Shown here: piece by piece, positions 1-6,261 of the stretch
Layout of the letters: every line of letters begins with the position of its first letter
How positions within the stretch are numbered: the stretch's first letter is position 1
Assembly (NCBI GenBank): GCA_014380155.1
Contig: JACMKJ010000374.1
Span: 1 to 16,561 of the forward strand
Source of the DNA: Rhizobacter sp.
GTDB taxonomy: Bacteria > Pseudomonadota > Gammaproteobacteria > Burkholderiales > Burkholderiaceae_C
Length of the DNA: 16,561 nucleotides
Reading direction: 5' to 3'
Made by a program: the position numbers and the translations under genes
Notes under the pieces: model-generated
Database searches by the model: none
What the model was told of the DNA's origin: nothing
Seen by the model: the letters and a program-made list of their open reading frames with translations, nothing else

Positions 1-1055
1 CAGGCCAGCGTGCGCGCCAGCGGCAGACCGCTGTCGGCGCCCCAGCGCAGCGCCAGGCTGAGCAACAGTTCCAGGCCCGTGGCACCGGGTTCGGCTTCGG
101 CGAAGGGCAGGTTCTTGGCGTCTTCGTCGACCGGTGTGTGGTCGCTCACCAGGGCGTCGACCGTGCCGTCGGCGAGGGCGGCACGCAGGGCGTCGCGGTC
201 GCGTTGCTGGCGCAGCGGCGGGGTGAGGCGCATCGCCGCATTGAAGTAGCCGATGTCCATGTCGGTGAGGTGCAGCTGGTTCACGCTCACGTCGCAGGTG
301 ACCGGCAGGCCCTCGGCCTTGGCGCGGCGCACGAGCTCGATGCCGGCGGCACTGCTCAGGCGGCACAGGTGAACCCGCGCGCCGGTCGCACGCATCAACT
401 CGAAGATGGTGTGCAGCGCAATCGTCTCGGCGATCACCGGCACACCCGCCAAGCCCAGGCGTGTGGCGAGCGCGCCGCTGGCGGCCACGCCCTTGCCGAG
501 GTAAGAGTCTTGCGGGCGCAGCCACACGCTGTAGCCGAAGGTCGACGCGTACTGAAGCGCGCGCTGCATCACCAGGGTGTCGGCCAGCGCCACATCGGCC
601 TGCGAAAAACCCACGCAGCCGGCTTCGGTCAACTCGGCCATCTCGGTCAGCACTTCGCCAGCCAGGTTTCGCGTGAGCGCGCCCAGCGGGTAGAGGTGCG
701 CCTGGTTGAGGTTGCGCGCGCGGAACTTGAGCATCTCGACCAGGCCCGGCTCGTCGAGCGGCGGGTCGGTGTCGGGCGGGCAGACCAGGCTGGTCACACC
801 GCCAGCCACTGCGGCGGCCATTTCCGACTCGAGCATGCCTTCGTGTTCATGCCCAGGCTCACGCAGGCGTGCTGCCAGGTCGACCAGGCCGGGGGCGACG
901 ATCAGGCCGCTCGCGTCGATGCTGCGGTTGGCGTGGAAGTCGGGGCTGACCTTGCCCAGCGACACGATGCGGCCCGCAGCGATGGCCACGTCACCCATCT
1001 CGTCGCGCCCGGTGGCGGGGTCTAGCAAGCGGCCGTTCTTGATCAAAACTTTCAT
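1..1055 (-). CDS. pyrC: Dihydroorotase homologue, non-catalytic PyrC'/PyrX type (3' end cut by window)
   Basis: The start is ATG at 1055 (MKVLIKNGRLLDPATG), and 351 codons are visible before the frame runs off the left edge. Class I dihydroorotases are about 420-430 residues, so roughly 75 are missing. The amidohydrolase fold is recognisable: 'GLVDLAARLREPG' (about 57-69), 'VHLCRLSSAAG' and 'SDHTPVDEDAK'. However, the metal-binding HxH of 'DxHxHLREPG' reads A61-A-R63, the usual 'TPHHL' region reads 'SVNQL', and 'DHAPH' reads 'DHTPV'. Catalytic dihydroorotases hydrolyse dihydroorotate to carbamoyl aspartate and need these ligands. In Pseudomonas a similar inactive homologue forms a complex with PyrB that aspartate transcarbamoylase assembly requires, and I infer that role here. 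The gene follows pyrB by 17 bases, which fits co-translation and complex formation. A weak GGGAG lies 11 bases before the start. Confidence 0.9.
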   Translation of the reverse strand, partial: MKVLIKNGRLLDPATGRDEMGDVAIAAGRIVSLGKVSPDFHANRSIDASGLIVAPGLVDLAARLREPGHEHEGMLESEMAAAVAGGVTSLVCPPDTDPPLDEPGLVEMLKFRARNLNQAHLYPLGALTRNLAGEVLTEMAELTEAGCVGFSQADVALADTLVMQRALQYASTFGYSVWLRPQDSYLGKGVAASGALATRLGLAGVPVIAETIALHTIFELMRATGARVHLCRLSSAAGIELVRRAKAEGLPVTCDVSVNQLHLTDMDIGYFNAAMRLTPPLRQQRDRDALRAALADGTVDALVSDHTPVDEDAKNLPFAEAEPGATGLELLLSLALRWGADSGLPLARTLA

Positions 1056-1072
1056 CTTGGGTTGTGCTCCCG

Positions 1073-2029
1073 TCAGGCGTTGTTGCCCGCAATCGTCGAC
1101 ATGACCGCCATGCGCACCGCAATGCCGAAAGTGACCTGCGGCAGGATCACGCTCTGCCGCCCATCGGCCACCGACGAGTCGATCTCGACCCCGCGGTTGA
1201 TCGGGCCCGGGTGCATCACGATCGCATCGGGCTTGGCATGGGCCAGCTTCTCTTGCGTGAGGCCGTAGTTCTTGAAGAACTCGCCGGCGCTGGGCAGCAT
1301 GGCGCCGCTCATGCGCTCGTTTTGCAGCCGCAGCATGATGATCACGTCGGCGCCCTTGATGCCTTCGACCATGTCGTGGCACACGCGCACGCCCATCTCT
1401 TTCAAGTCACTGGGCACGAGCGTCTTGGGGCCTACGGCGCGGATCTCGGGTACCCCCAGCGTGGTGAGGGCGTTGATGTCGGAACGGGCCACACGCGAGT
1501 GAACGATGTCCCCCACCACCGCCACCGTGAGCTTGGTGAAGTCTTGCTTGTAATGTCTGATGGTGTACATGTCGAGCAAACCTTGCGTCGGGTGCGCATG
1601 ACGGCCGTCACCGGCGTTGACCACGTGCACATGCGGCGCGCAGTGCTGGGCGATCAGGTAGGGCGCACCGCTCTCGCTGTGGCGCACCACGAACATGTCG
1701 GCATGCATGGCGGAGAGGTTGGCGATGGTGTCGAGCAGGCTCTCGCCCTTGGCGGCGCTCGACTTGGCGATGTCGAGGTTGATCACGTCGGCGCTCAAAC
1801 GTTTGGCCGCGATCTCGAAGGTGGTGCGGGTGCGGGTGCTGTTTTCGAAGAAGAGGTTGAAGACGCTCTTTCCGCGCAAGAGCGGCACCTTCTTTACCTC
1901 GCGGTCGTTCACGCTGAGAAAGGTGCCGGCGGTGTCGAGGATGTTGTGCAACACGGCGCGCGGCAGGCCCTCGATGGAGAGCAGGTGGATCAGCTCGCCG
2001 TGTTTGTTGAGTTGGGGGTTGCGGGTCAT
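1073..2029 (-). CDS. pyrB: Aspartate carbamoyltransferase catalytic subunit PyrB
   Basis: This 318-residue cytoplasmic enzyme makes N-carbamoyl-L-aspartate from carbamoyl phosphate and aspartate, the committed step of pyrimidine synthesis. Visible motifs are the carbamoyl-phosphate loop 'FENSTRTRT' (S64-T65-R66-T67-R68), the mobile-loop 'KGES' (94-97), 'HPTQ' (146-149), 'GDIVHSRVARSD', the aspartate-binding region 'MLRLQNERM' and 'HPGPINRGVE'. The frame stays open 72 codons upstream, but that part overlaps pyrR and the intergenic repeat and looks nothing like the family. ATG 2029 (MTRNPQLNKHGELIHLLSIEG) gives the normal family length. No regulatory PyrI gene is seen. The next gene is the inactive dihydroorotase homologue, which fits the class A (dodecameric PyrB-PyrC') type of transcarbamoylase. 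Confidence 0.96.
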   Translation of the reverse strand: MTRNPQLNKHGELIHLLSIEGLPRAVLHNILDTAGTFLSVNDREVKKVPLLRGKSVFNLFFENSTRTRTTFEIAAKRLSADVINLDIAKSSAAKGESLLDTIANLSAMHADMFVVRHSESGAPYLIAQHCAPHVHVVNAGDGRHAHPTQGLLDMYTIRHYKQDFTKLTVAVVGDIVHSRVARSDINALTTLGVPEIRAVGPKTLVPSDLKEMGVRVCHDMVEGIKGADVIIMLRLQNERMSGAMLPSAGEFFKNYGLTQEKLAHAKPDAIVMHPGPINRGVEIDSSVADGRQSVILPQVTFGIAVRMAVMSTIAGNNA

Positions 2030-2041
2030 ACCAGGCCTTTC

Positions 2042-2113
2042 GCCGGGCCGCCCCAAGGAAGGCCAGCGCCCCCTAGGGGGGCAGTGCAGCGGCAAAGCCG
2101 CAAACGTGGGGGC
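2042..2113. repeat. Burkholderiales-type intergenic palindromic repeat, copy 1 (pyrR-pyrB gap)
   Basis: This GC-rich element fills most of the pyrR-pyrB gap. It opens with GCCGGGCCGCC, contains the perfect palindrome CCCCCTAGGGGG (2069-2080) followed by GCAG, then a small hairpin GCGGCAAAGCCGC (arms GCGGC/GCCGC), and ends in GTGGGGGC. The same order of blocks recurs at 5142-5194: GCCGGGCCGCC, a C-run/G-run inverted repeat, GCAG, a spacer, and a GGGGGC end. Its position in an operon gap means it would be transcribed and could fold in the mRNA between pyrR and pyrB. Whether it is a REP-like mobile remnant, a processing site or a partial terminator cannot be told from sequence alone. Confidence 0.6.
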
Positions 2114-2114
2114 A

Positions 2115-2615
2115 TCATGTTCCTTCCTTGATGTCGAAGCTGAAGCGGCCGGCGTCGTCGCGCGCCAGGCGCAGCTTTTGTTCTTTGGGCAGCGTGATGC
2201 GGGCTGCGGAGTAGGCGGGGTGGATGGGCAACTCGCGGCCGCCACGATCGACCAGCACGGCGAGCGTCACGCTCGCGGGGCGCCCGAAGTCGAACAACTC
2301 GTTGACCACCGCGCGGGTGGTGCGGCCGGTGTAGAGCACGTCGTCGACCAGCACGATCGGCCGGCCTTCGATCTCGAAAGGCAGCTTGGTGGGGTCGGCG
2401 CTCGAAAGGCCACGCGATGAAAAATCATCACGGTGCAAGGCACTGGAGATGACACCGATCTCGCCGGGCAACTTGAGGTCTTTTTGCAGCCGCTCGGCCA
2501 GCCAGGCGCCACCCGACCAGATGCCGACCAGGACCGTGTCGGGTTGCAATAGCCCACGGACCCCGGACAGGAGGTCGGTGTACAGGGCTTCGGCATTGAG
2601 GTGCAAAGTGCTCAT
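2115..2615 (-). CDS. pyrR: PyrR: pyrimidine operon regulator / uracil phosphoribosyltransferase
   Basis: This is a 166-residue phosphoribosyltransferase-fold protein. The PRPP-binding motif 'VLVDDVLYTGRTTR' lies at about 88-101, preceded by 'GIWSGGAWLAERL' and 'SSALHRDDFSSRG', as in PyrR proteins. In Bacillus, PyrR binds pyr leader RNA and controls attenuation. In proteobacteria, uracil phosphoribosyltransferase activity or a different regulatory role has been proposed, so its RNA-binding function here is uncertain. Start choice: ATG 2615 overlaps the ruvX stop by four bases (ATGA), which fits translational coupling. The longer open frame upstream overlaps ruvX and has no family similarity. 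It lies directly before pyrB, separated by 85 bases that contain a palindromic repeat. Confidence 0.93.
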   Translation of the reverse strand: MSTLHLNAEALYTDLLSGVRGLLQPDTVLVGIWSGGAWLAERLQKDLKLPGEIGVISSALHRDDFSSRGLSSADPTKLPFEIEGRPIVLVDDVLYTGRTTRAVVNELFDFGRPASVTLAVLVDRGGRELPIHPAYSAARITLPKEQKLRLARDDAGRFSFDIKEGT

Positions 2616-3022
2616 GGCAAGTTTCTCAAGTACTGCTCGAGGATGATCGCGGCCGAAGCGGCATCGACGTCGATGGCGCCGTGCGAGTGCGCTTCGGTGG
2701 TGGTGTAACGCTCGTCCACCTCGTGCACCGGCAGCTTGAAGCGGCCATGCAGCTGGCGGGCAAAGCGCTGTGCGCGAACGGTATTGTCGTGCGCTGCGCC
2801 GTCGGGGTGGAAGGGCACGCCGACCACCAGGGCATCGGGCTGCCATTCGGCAATGAGGGCGCCGAGCGCGGCAAAACGGGCATCACCTTCAGCCGCGACA
2901 GTGCGCAGGGGCGTGGCGGTGCGCGTCAGGGTGTTGCCGCTGGCCACACCCACACGCTTGGTGCCGAAATCAAATGCAAGAAAGGAGCGGGGATTTTGGG
3001 GTGGCATGGCCGCGAAGCTCAC
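2612..3022 (-). CDS. ruvX: RuvX/YqgF family nuclease (pre-16S rRNA processing / Holliday junction resolvase-like)
   Basis: A 136-residue RNase H-fold protein. The first catalytic aspartate lies in 'FLAFDFGTKRVGVA', the middle motif is 'ALVVGVPFHPDG', then 'HEVDERYTTTEA' and the C-terminal 'DVDAASAAIILEQYL' with its acidic residue. The family is associated with maturation of the 16S rRNA 5' end in E. coli and was earlier proposed as a Holliday junction resolvase. The preferred start is GTG 3022, which overlaps the yqgE stop as GTGA and has AAGAGG about 12 bases upstream. An ATG at 3007 (MPPQNPRSFLAFDFG) is possible but has no visible Shine-Dalgarno sequence. The gene ends in a 4-base overlap with pyrR. 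The yqgE-ruvX pair is a common proteobacterial neighbourhood. Confidence 0.93.
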   Translation of the reverse strand: MSFAAMPPQNPRSFLAFDFGTKRVGVASGNTLTRTATPLRTVAAEGDARFAALGALIAEWQPDALVVGVPFHPDGAAHDNTVRAQRFARQLHGRFKLPVHEVDERYTTTEAHSHGAIDVDAASAAIILEQYLRNLP

Positions 3023-3615
3023 GCGTGCCCCGCCTCTTGGCTCAGCATGCGCGGGTCAATGCCCAAGAGCGACAGCGCCTTGTCGTAGCGCTGCTCGACC
3101 GGCGTGTCGAAGATGATGCCGGGCTCGGCACCGACGTTGATCCAGCCGTTGCGGCCGATCTCTTCTTCGAGCTGGCCGGCGCTCCAGCCGCTGTAGCCGA
3201 GCGTCACCAAGATCTTTTTCGGGCCCGCCCCGTTGGACAGGGCTTCGAGCACGTCTTTGCTGGTGGTCATCTCCAGGCCACCCGGGATTTGCAGTGACGA
3301 GTTGTAGTGCCCGCCCTCGCCTTCTTCGCCTCCCAGGCGCTCGTGCAGCACGAAGCCGCGCTCGGTTTGCACCGGCCCGCCGAAGTAGACCGGCACGTCG
3401 GCCAGGTCTTCACGGTCGAGGGTGAGCTCGACCTTCTCGAACAGGTTTTTCAGCTTGATGTCGATCGGCTTGTTGATCACCAGGCCCAGCGCACCCTTGT
3501 CGGTGTGCTCGCACATGTAGATCACCGCACCGGCAAAGGTGTCATCGGCCATGCCCGGCATGGCGATGAGGAACTGGTTGGTGAGGTTGATCGAGGTGCC
3601 AGACATGGAGCGCAT
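3019..3615 (-). CDS. algH: YqgE/AlgH family protein
   Basis: A 198-residue member of the YqgE/AlgH (DUF179) family, close to the usual 185-195 residues. Family signatures are 'LTNQFLIAMPGMADDTFAGAVIY', here in the first 35 residues, then 'HTDKGALGLVINKP', 'VYFGGPVQTERGFVLH' and 'LVTLGYSGWSAGQLEEEI' followed by 'NGW'. AlgH was named for an effect on alginate regulation in Pseudomonas, but the biochemical role is not settled. The start at ATG 3615 is preferred because AGGA lies five bases before it; an internal ATG at 3606 (MSGTSINLTN) has no ribosome site. It is the first gene of the minus-strand operon and diverges from phrB. Its stop overlaps the ruvX GTG start. Confidence 0.93.
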   Translation of the reverse strand: MRSMSGTSINLTNQFLIAMPGMADDTFAGAVIYMCEHTDKGALGLVINKPIDIKLKNLFEKVELTLDREDLADVPVYFGGPVQTERGFVLHERLGGEEGEGGHYNSSLQIPGGLEMTTSKDVLEALSNGAGPKKILVTLGYSGWSAGQLEEEIGRNGWINVGAEPGIIFDTPVEQRYDKALSLLGIDPRMLSQEAGHA

Positions 3616-3641
3616 TTTATTCCTGCGGCACACTCGGCCGG

Positions 3642-5105
3642 ATGGAAAAGGTTTTGGATTCAGCCCTGGTCTGGTTTCGGCGCGATTTGCGCAGCGATGA
3701 CCATGCGGCGCTCTTTCATGCGCTGAAGGCGGCGCGCAAGGTGTGGTGCGCGTTTGTGTTCGACAGCGAGATTCTCGACCCGCTGCCACGCGCCGACCGT
3801 CGGGTGGAGTTCATCCACGACAGCCTGGTGGCGCTGGACGAAGCGCTGCGCCGCTGGCAGGCCGAGGGCGGCCTGATCGTGCGACACGGCGTGGCCACCG
3901 AGGAGCTGCCCCGCTTGGCCAAACAGTTGCGGGCGCAGGCGGTTTACGCCAACCACGACGACGAACCCACGGCCTTGGCGCGCGACAGCAAGGTGCGGGG
4001 AGCACTCGCCGACATCGGCATCGCGCTGCACACCAGCAAGGACCATGTGGTTTTCGAGCGCAGCGAGGTGCTCACGGGCGGCGGCACGCCTTACAGCGTG
4101 TTCACCCCCTACAAGAACGCCTGGCTGAAGAAGCTGGAGCCGTTTTATGTGAGCGCCTACCCCGTCGAGAAGTACACCGACAGCTTGGCTTCGATGCCCG
4201 ATGGGATGCACGCGGGCGTGCCGACGCTGGCGCAGATCGGCTTCGAGCCCACCAACCTGCACGAGATGAAGCTCGGCGCCGGCAGCGCCGGAGCGCAGGC
4301 AATGCTGGCCGACTTCTTGACGCGCATCGACCGTTATGACGAGACGCGCAACTTCCCCGCCGTCAAAGGGCCGAGCTACTTGTCGAGCCACCTGCGCTTC
4401 GGCACGGTGTCGATCCGGCAGCTGGCACGCAAAGCGGAAAGCCGCATGCGCCATGGCTCGGCCGGGGCCGCGACCTGGCTCTCCGAGCTGATCTGGCGCG
4501 ATTTCTACCACCAGGTGCTGCACCACCGCCCGCAGGTGGTGGGCGCGAGTTTCAAGCCCGAGTACGACGCGATTCGCTGGGAACACGGCAAACACGCCGA
4601 GACCCTGTTCGCGGCCTGGTGCGAAGGCCGCACCGGCTACCCCCTGGTCGACGCCGCGATGGCGCAGATCAACCAGAGCGGCTACATGCACAACCGCCTG
4701 CGCATGGTGGTGGCGAGCTTTCTGGTGAAAGACCTGGGCATCGATTGGCGCCGGGGCGAACGCTACTTCGCCGAGAAGCTCAACGACTACGACCTCGCCG
4801 CCAACAACGGTGGCTGGCAGTGGGCGGCCTCGACCGGCTGCGATGCGCAGCCCTACTTCCGGATCTTCAACCCGGTGAGCCAGAGCGAGAAGTTCGACGC
4901 GTCGGGCAAGTTCATCAGGCGCTACGTGCCACAGCTCGCCGGGCTGCCAGACAAGGCGATCCATGCGCCATGGCTGGCGCGGCCGATCGAGCTGATGGAC
5001 GCAAAGGTGGTGTTGGACCAGAACTACCCAAGGCCGATCGTGATGCACGACGAGGCGCGCGAGAAAACACTCCAACGTTACGCGGTGGTCAAGCGAACAA
5101 AGTGA
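3642..5105 (+). CDS. phrB: Class I CPD deoxyribodipyrimidine photolyase
   Basis: A 487-residue flavoprotein that uses light to split cyclobutane pyrimidine dimers in DNA. The N-terminal antenna domain starts 'LVWFRRDLRSDDHAAL', and the C-terminal FAD domain includes 'ELIWRDFYHQVLHHRP', 'GRTGYPLVDAAMAQIN', 'MHNRLRMVVASFLVKDLGI', 'NNGGWQWAASTGCDAQPYF' and 'RIFNP'. By alignment in my head with the E. coli enzyme, the electron-transfer tryptophans are about W313, W369 and W392, and the flavin-contacting asparagine is about N388. All are present, so it should be active. Start ATG 3642 matches the usual start just before LVWFRRDLR; the ribosome site is weak (CGGCCGG only). The antenna chromophore (MTHF or another) cannot be assigned. 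Only 26 bases separate it from the divergent yqgE start. Confidence 0.96.
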   Translation: MEKVLDSALVWFRRDLRSDDHAALFHALKAARKVWCAFVFDSEILDPLPRADRRVEFIHDSLVALDEALRRWQAEGGLIVRHGVATEELPRLAKQLRAQAVYANHDDEPTALARDSKVRGALADIGIALHTSKDHVVFERSEVLTGGGTPYSVFTPYKNAWLKKLEPFYVSAYPVEKYTDSLASMPDGMHAGVPTLAQIGFEPTNLHEMKLGAGSAGAQAMLADFLTRIDRYDETRNFPAVKGPSYLSSHLRFGTVSIRQLARKAESRMRHGSAGAATWLSELIWRDFYHQVLHHRPQVVGASFKPEYDAIRWEHGKHAETLFAAWCEGRTGYPLVDAAMAQINQSGYMHNRLRMVVASFLVKDLGIDWRRGERYFAEKLNDYDLAANNGGWQWAASTGCDAQPYFRIFNPVSQSEKFDASGKFIRRYVPQLAGLPDKAIHAPWLARPIELMDAKVVLDQNYPRPIVMHDEAREKTLQRYAVVKRTK

Positions 5106-5133
5106 AGCGCCAGATCAAGCAACGCCCGCGGAA

Positions 5134-5146
5134 CCGGCTTTGCCGG
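5134..5146. terminator. Small hairpin after phrB, possible terminator part
   Basis: Arms CCGGC and GCCGG flank a TTT loop, 29 bases past the phrB stop and directly before the palindromic repeat. No T-run follows, so a classic intrinsic terminator is not shown. With the adjoining C-run/G-run palindrome, it could serve as a bidirectional stop between convergent phrB and the diguanylate cyclase gene. Confidence 0.3.
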
Positions 5147-5194
5147 GCCGCCAGGCGGCGCCCCACGGGGGCAGGAGCGAAGCGACTGGGGGGC
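5142..5194. repeat. Burkholderiales-type intergenic palindromic repeat, copy 2 (convergent gap)
   Basis: This is a shorter, diverged copy of the element at 2042-2113, in the same orientation. It begins with the identical GCCGGGCCGCC, carries the inverted repeat GCCCC-AC-GGGGGC (about 5160-5172), then GCAG, the spacer GAGCGAAGCGACT, and the GGGGGGC end. Its last base is the first base of the reversed stop codon of the diguanylate cyclase gene, so the element abuts that coding region exactly. Similar G/C-run repeats with 'GGAGCG...GGGGGC' ends are, from general knowledge, frequent between genes in Burkholderiales genomes. Confidence 0.55.
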
Positions 5195-6225
5195 TAAAAC
5201 AACTCCACGTCGCCGATCTTCGATTCGTCTGCGAGGTCCCCGCGCGCAACCAGCTCCGCGTGGCTCTGCACCTGGTTGCGGCCGGCCCCTTTGGCGAAGT
5301 ACACCGCCTTGTCAGCCCGCTCGAAGGCGCCGCTCGGCGTGTCGCCAGGCAGCACCTCGGTGAAGCCGATGCTGATGGTGATCTGCCCCACCTGTGGGAA
5401 GGGGTAGCTCGCGGTGTTGCTGCGCATGCGCTCCAGCGCGAGCGCGGCGTCTTGCTCGTTGGCGCAGCGCATCAGCACCACGAACTCTTCGCCACCGAAA
5501 CGGTACAGCCTGTCGTGAAAGCGGAAGCTGCTGCGCATCAGGCGCGACAACAGCAGCAGCACTTCGTCGCCGATCAGGTGGCCGTAGTTGTCGTTGACCG
5601 ACTTGAAATGGTCGATGTCGATCAGCCCCAGCCAGTGTCGATGGCCGCTGGCCACATGGCGGCGGCCATCGGCGGTGAGTGGCGGCACGCCGGTCGGTTC
5701 GCTGGTGGCCTTGAGAAAGCTCTCGTCGAAGGTCTTGCGGTTGAGCAAGCCGGTGAGGGTGTCACGCTCGCTGTAGTCGAGCAGCGCCTGGAAGTTGCGG
5801 TAGATGCGCAGGATGCTGCCCACCATGCGCCGCGATTCGTCAGAGAGCGGCTGGATCGTCTCGATCTCCATCACCCCGACCACTTCACGGTCAGTGCTGA
5901 CCGGAAACAGGCTCAGGCTGTGCCGCCCCGGCACGGTGACCACCGTCGCCTGGCCTTTCATCGCCTGCATGCGCTCAGGAAAGAGGTCCAGCGGCGGAAG
6001 GCTATCCACATCGGCCCAGGCCGGGTCGGCCGTGGCCACGGCATCGTGCTCACCCAGGCGGGCCCGGGTGATCCAGCGCTCGTTTCCAGCCTCGCCCACA
6101 GAGCGATAGATCGTGACGGTGCGCGGGCGCAGCATGTCACGCAAGGCCCCCACGAGCGTCACATCGAGAATGTCGCGGTCTCGAAAGCCGGTGAGCTCTG
6201 CGAGATGATCAACCAGTTCAGACAT
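5194..6225 (-). CDS. GAF-like sensor diguanylate cyclase (GGDEF)
   Basis: A 343-residue soluble protein with no membrane segment. Residues about 1-160 look like a GAF-type sensor domain: 'RPRTVTIYRSVGEAG' near the start, then 'SLSLFPVSTDREVVGVMEIE'. Residues about 165-325 form a GGDEF domain: 'RDTLTGLLNRKTFDESF', 'LIDIDHFKSVNDNYGH', the active site GGEEF (244-248), and 'ISIGFTEV'. The product-inhibition site RxxD is present as RFHD at 235-238, so it should make c-di-GMP from GTP and be feedback-inhibited. It starts at ATG 6225, only 34 bases after chpA and on the same strand, so it is probably the last gene of the Pil-Chp operon. No clear Shine-Dalgarno sequence is visible, and a 9-bp hairpin lies just upstream. 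The ligand of the GAF domain is unknown. Confidence 0.92.
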   Translation of the reverse strand: MSELVDHLAELTGFRDRDILDVTLVGALRDMLRPRTVTIYRSVGEAGNERWITRARLGEHDAVATADPAWADVDSLPPLDLFPERMQAMKGQATVVTVPGRHSLSLFPVSTDREVVGVMEIETIQPLSDESRRMVGSILRIYRNFQALLDYSERDTLTGLLNRKTFDESFLKATSEPTGVPPLTADGRRHVASGHRHWLGLIDIDHFKSVNDNYGHLIGDEVLLLLSRLMRSSFRFHDRLYRFGGEEFVVLMRCANEQDAALALERMRSNTASYPFPQVGQITISIGFTEVLPGDTPSGAFERADKAVYFAKGAGRNQVQSHAELVARGDLADESKIGDVELF

Positions 6226-6240
6226 GATGCTGGGAACGGC

Positions 6241-6261
6241 AAGGCAAGCTGGGCTTGCCTT
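6241..6261. terminator. Perfect 9-bp inverted repeat at the chpA stop codon
   Basis: Arms AAGGCAAGC (6241-6249) and GCTTGCCTT (6253-6261) enclose a three-base loop. It overlaps the chpA stop codon (TAA, reversed at 6260-6262) and ends 15 bases before the diguanylate cyclase start. On the transcribed strand only TT follows the stem, so it is not a strong intrinsic terminator. It may weaken read-through, protect the upstream mRNA, or limit translation of the downstream cyclase. Confidence 0.4.

Noticed and set aside
138..2131. Long plus-strand open frames (138-1025, 1064-2131) opposite the dihydroorotase homologue and pyrB
   Set aside because: Both are shadow frames complementary to well-identified genes, with a Val/His/Gly/Ala/Arg-rich composition and no motifs.
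2030..2245. N-terminal extension of PyrB to 390 residues
   Set aside because: The extra 72 codons read through the palindromic repeat and into pyrR; the family length and start fit ATG 2029.
3660..5075. A 471-codon open frame antisense to phrB
   Set aside because: The whole length is the complement of an intact photolyase with all key motifs; the translation has no family signature.
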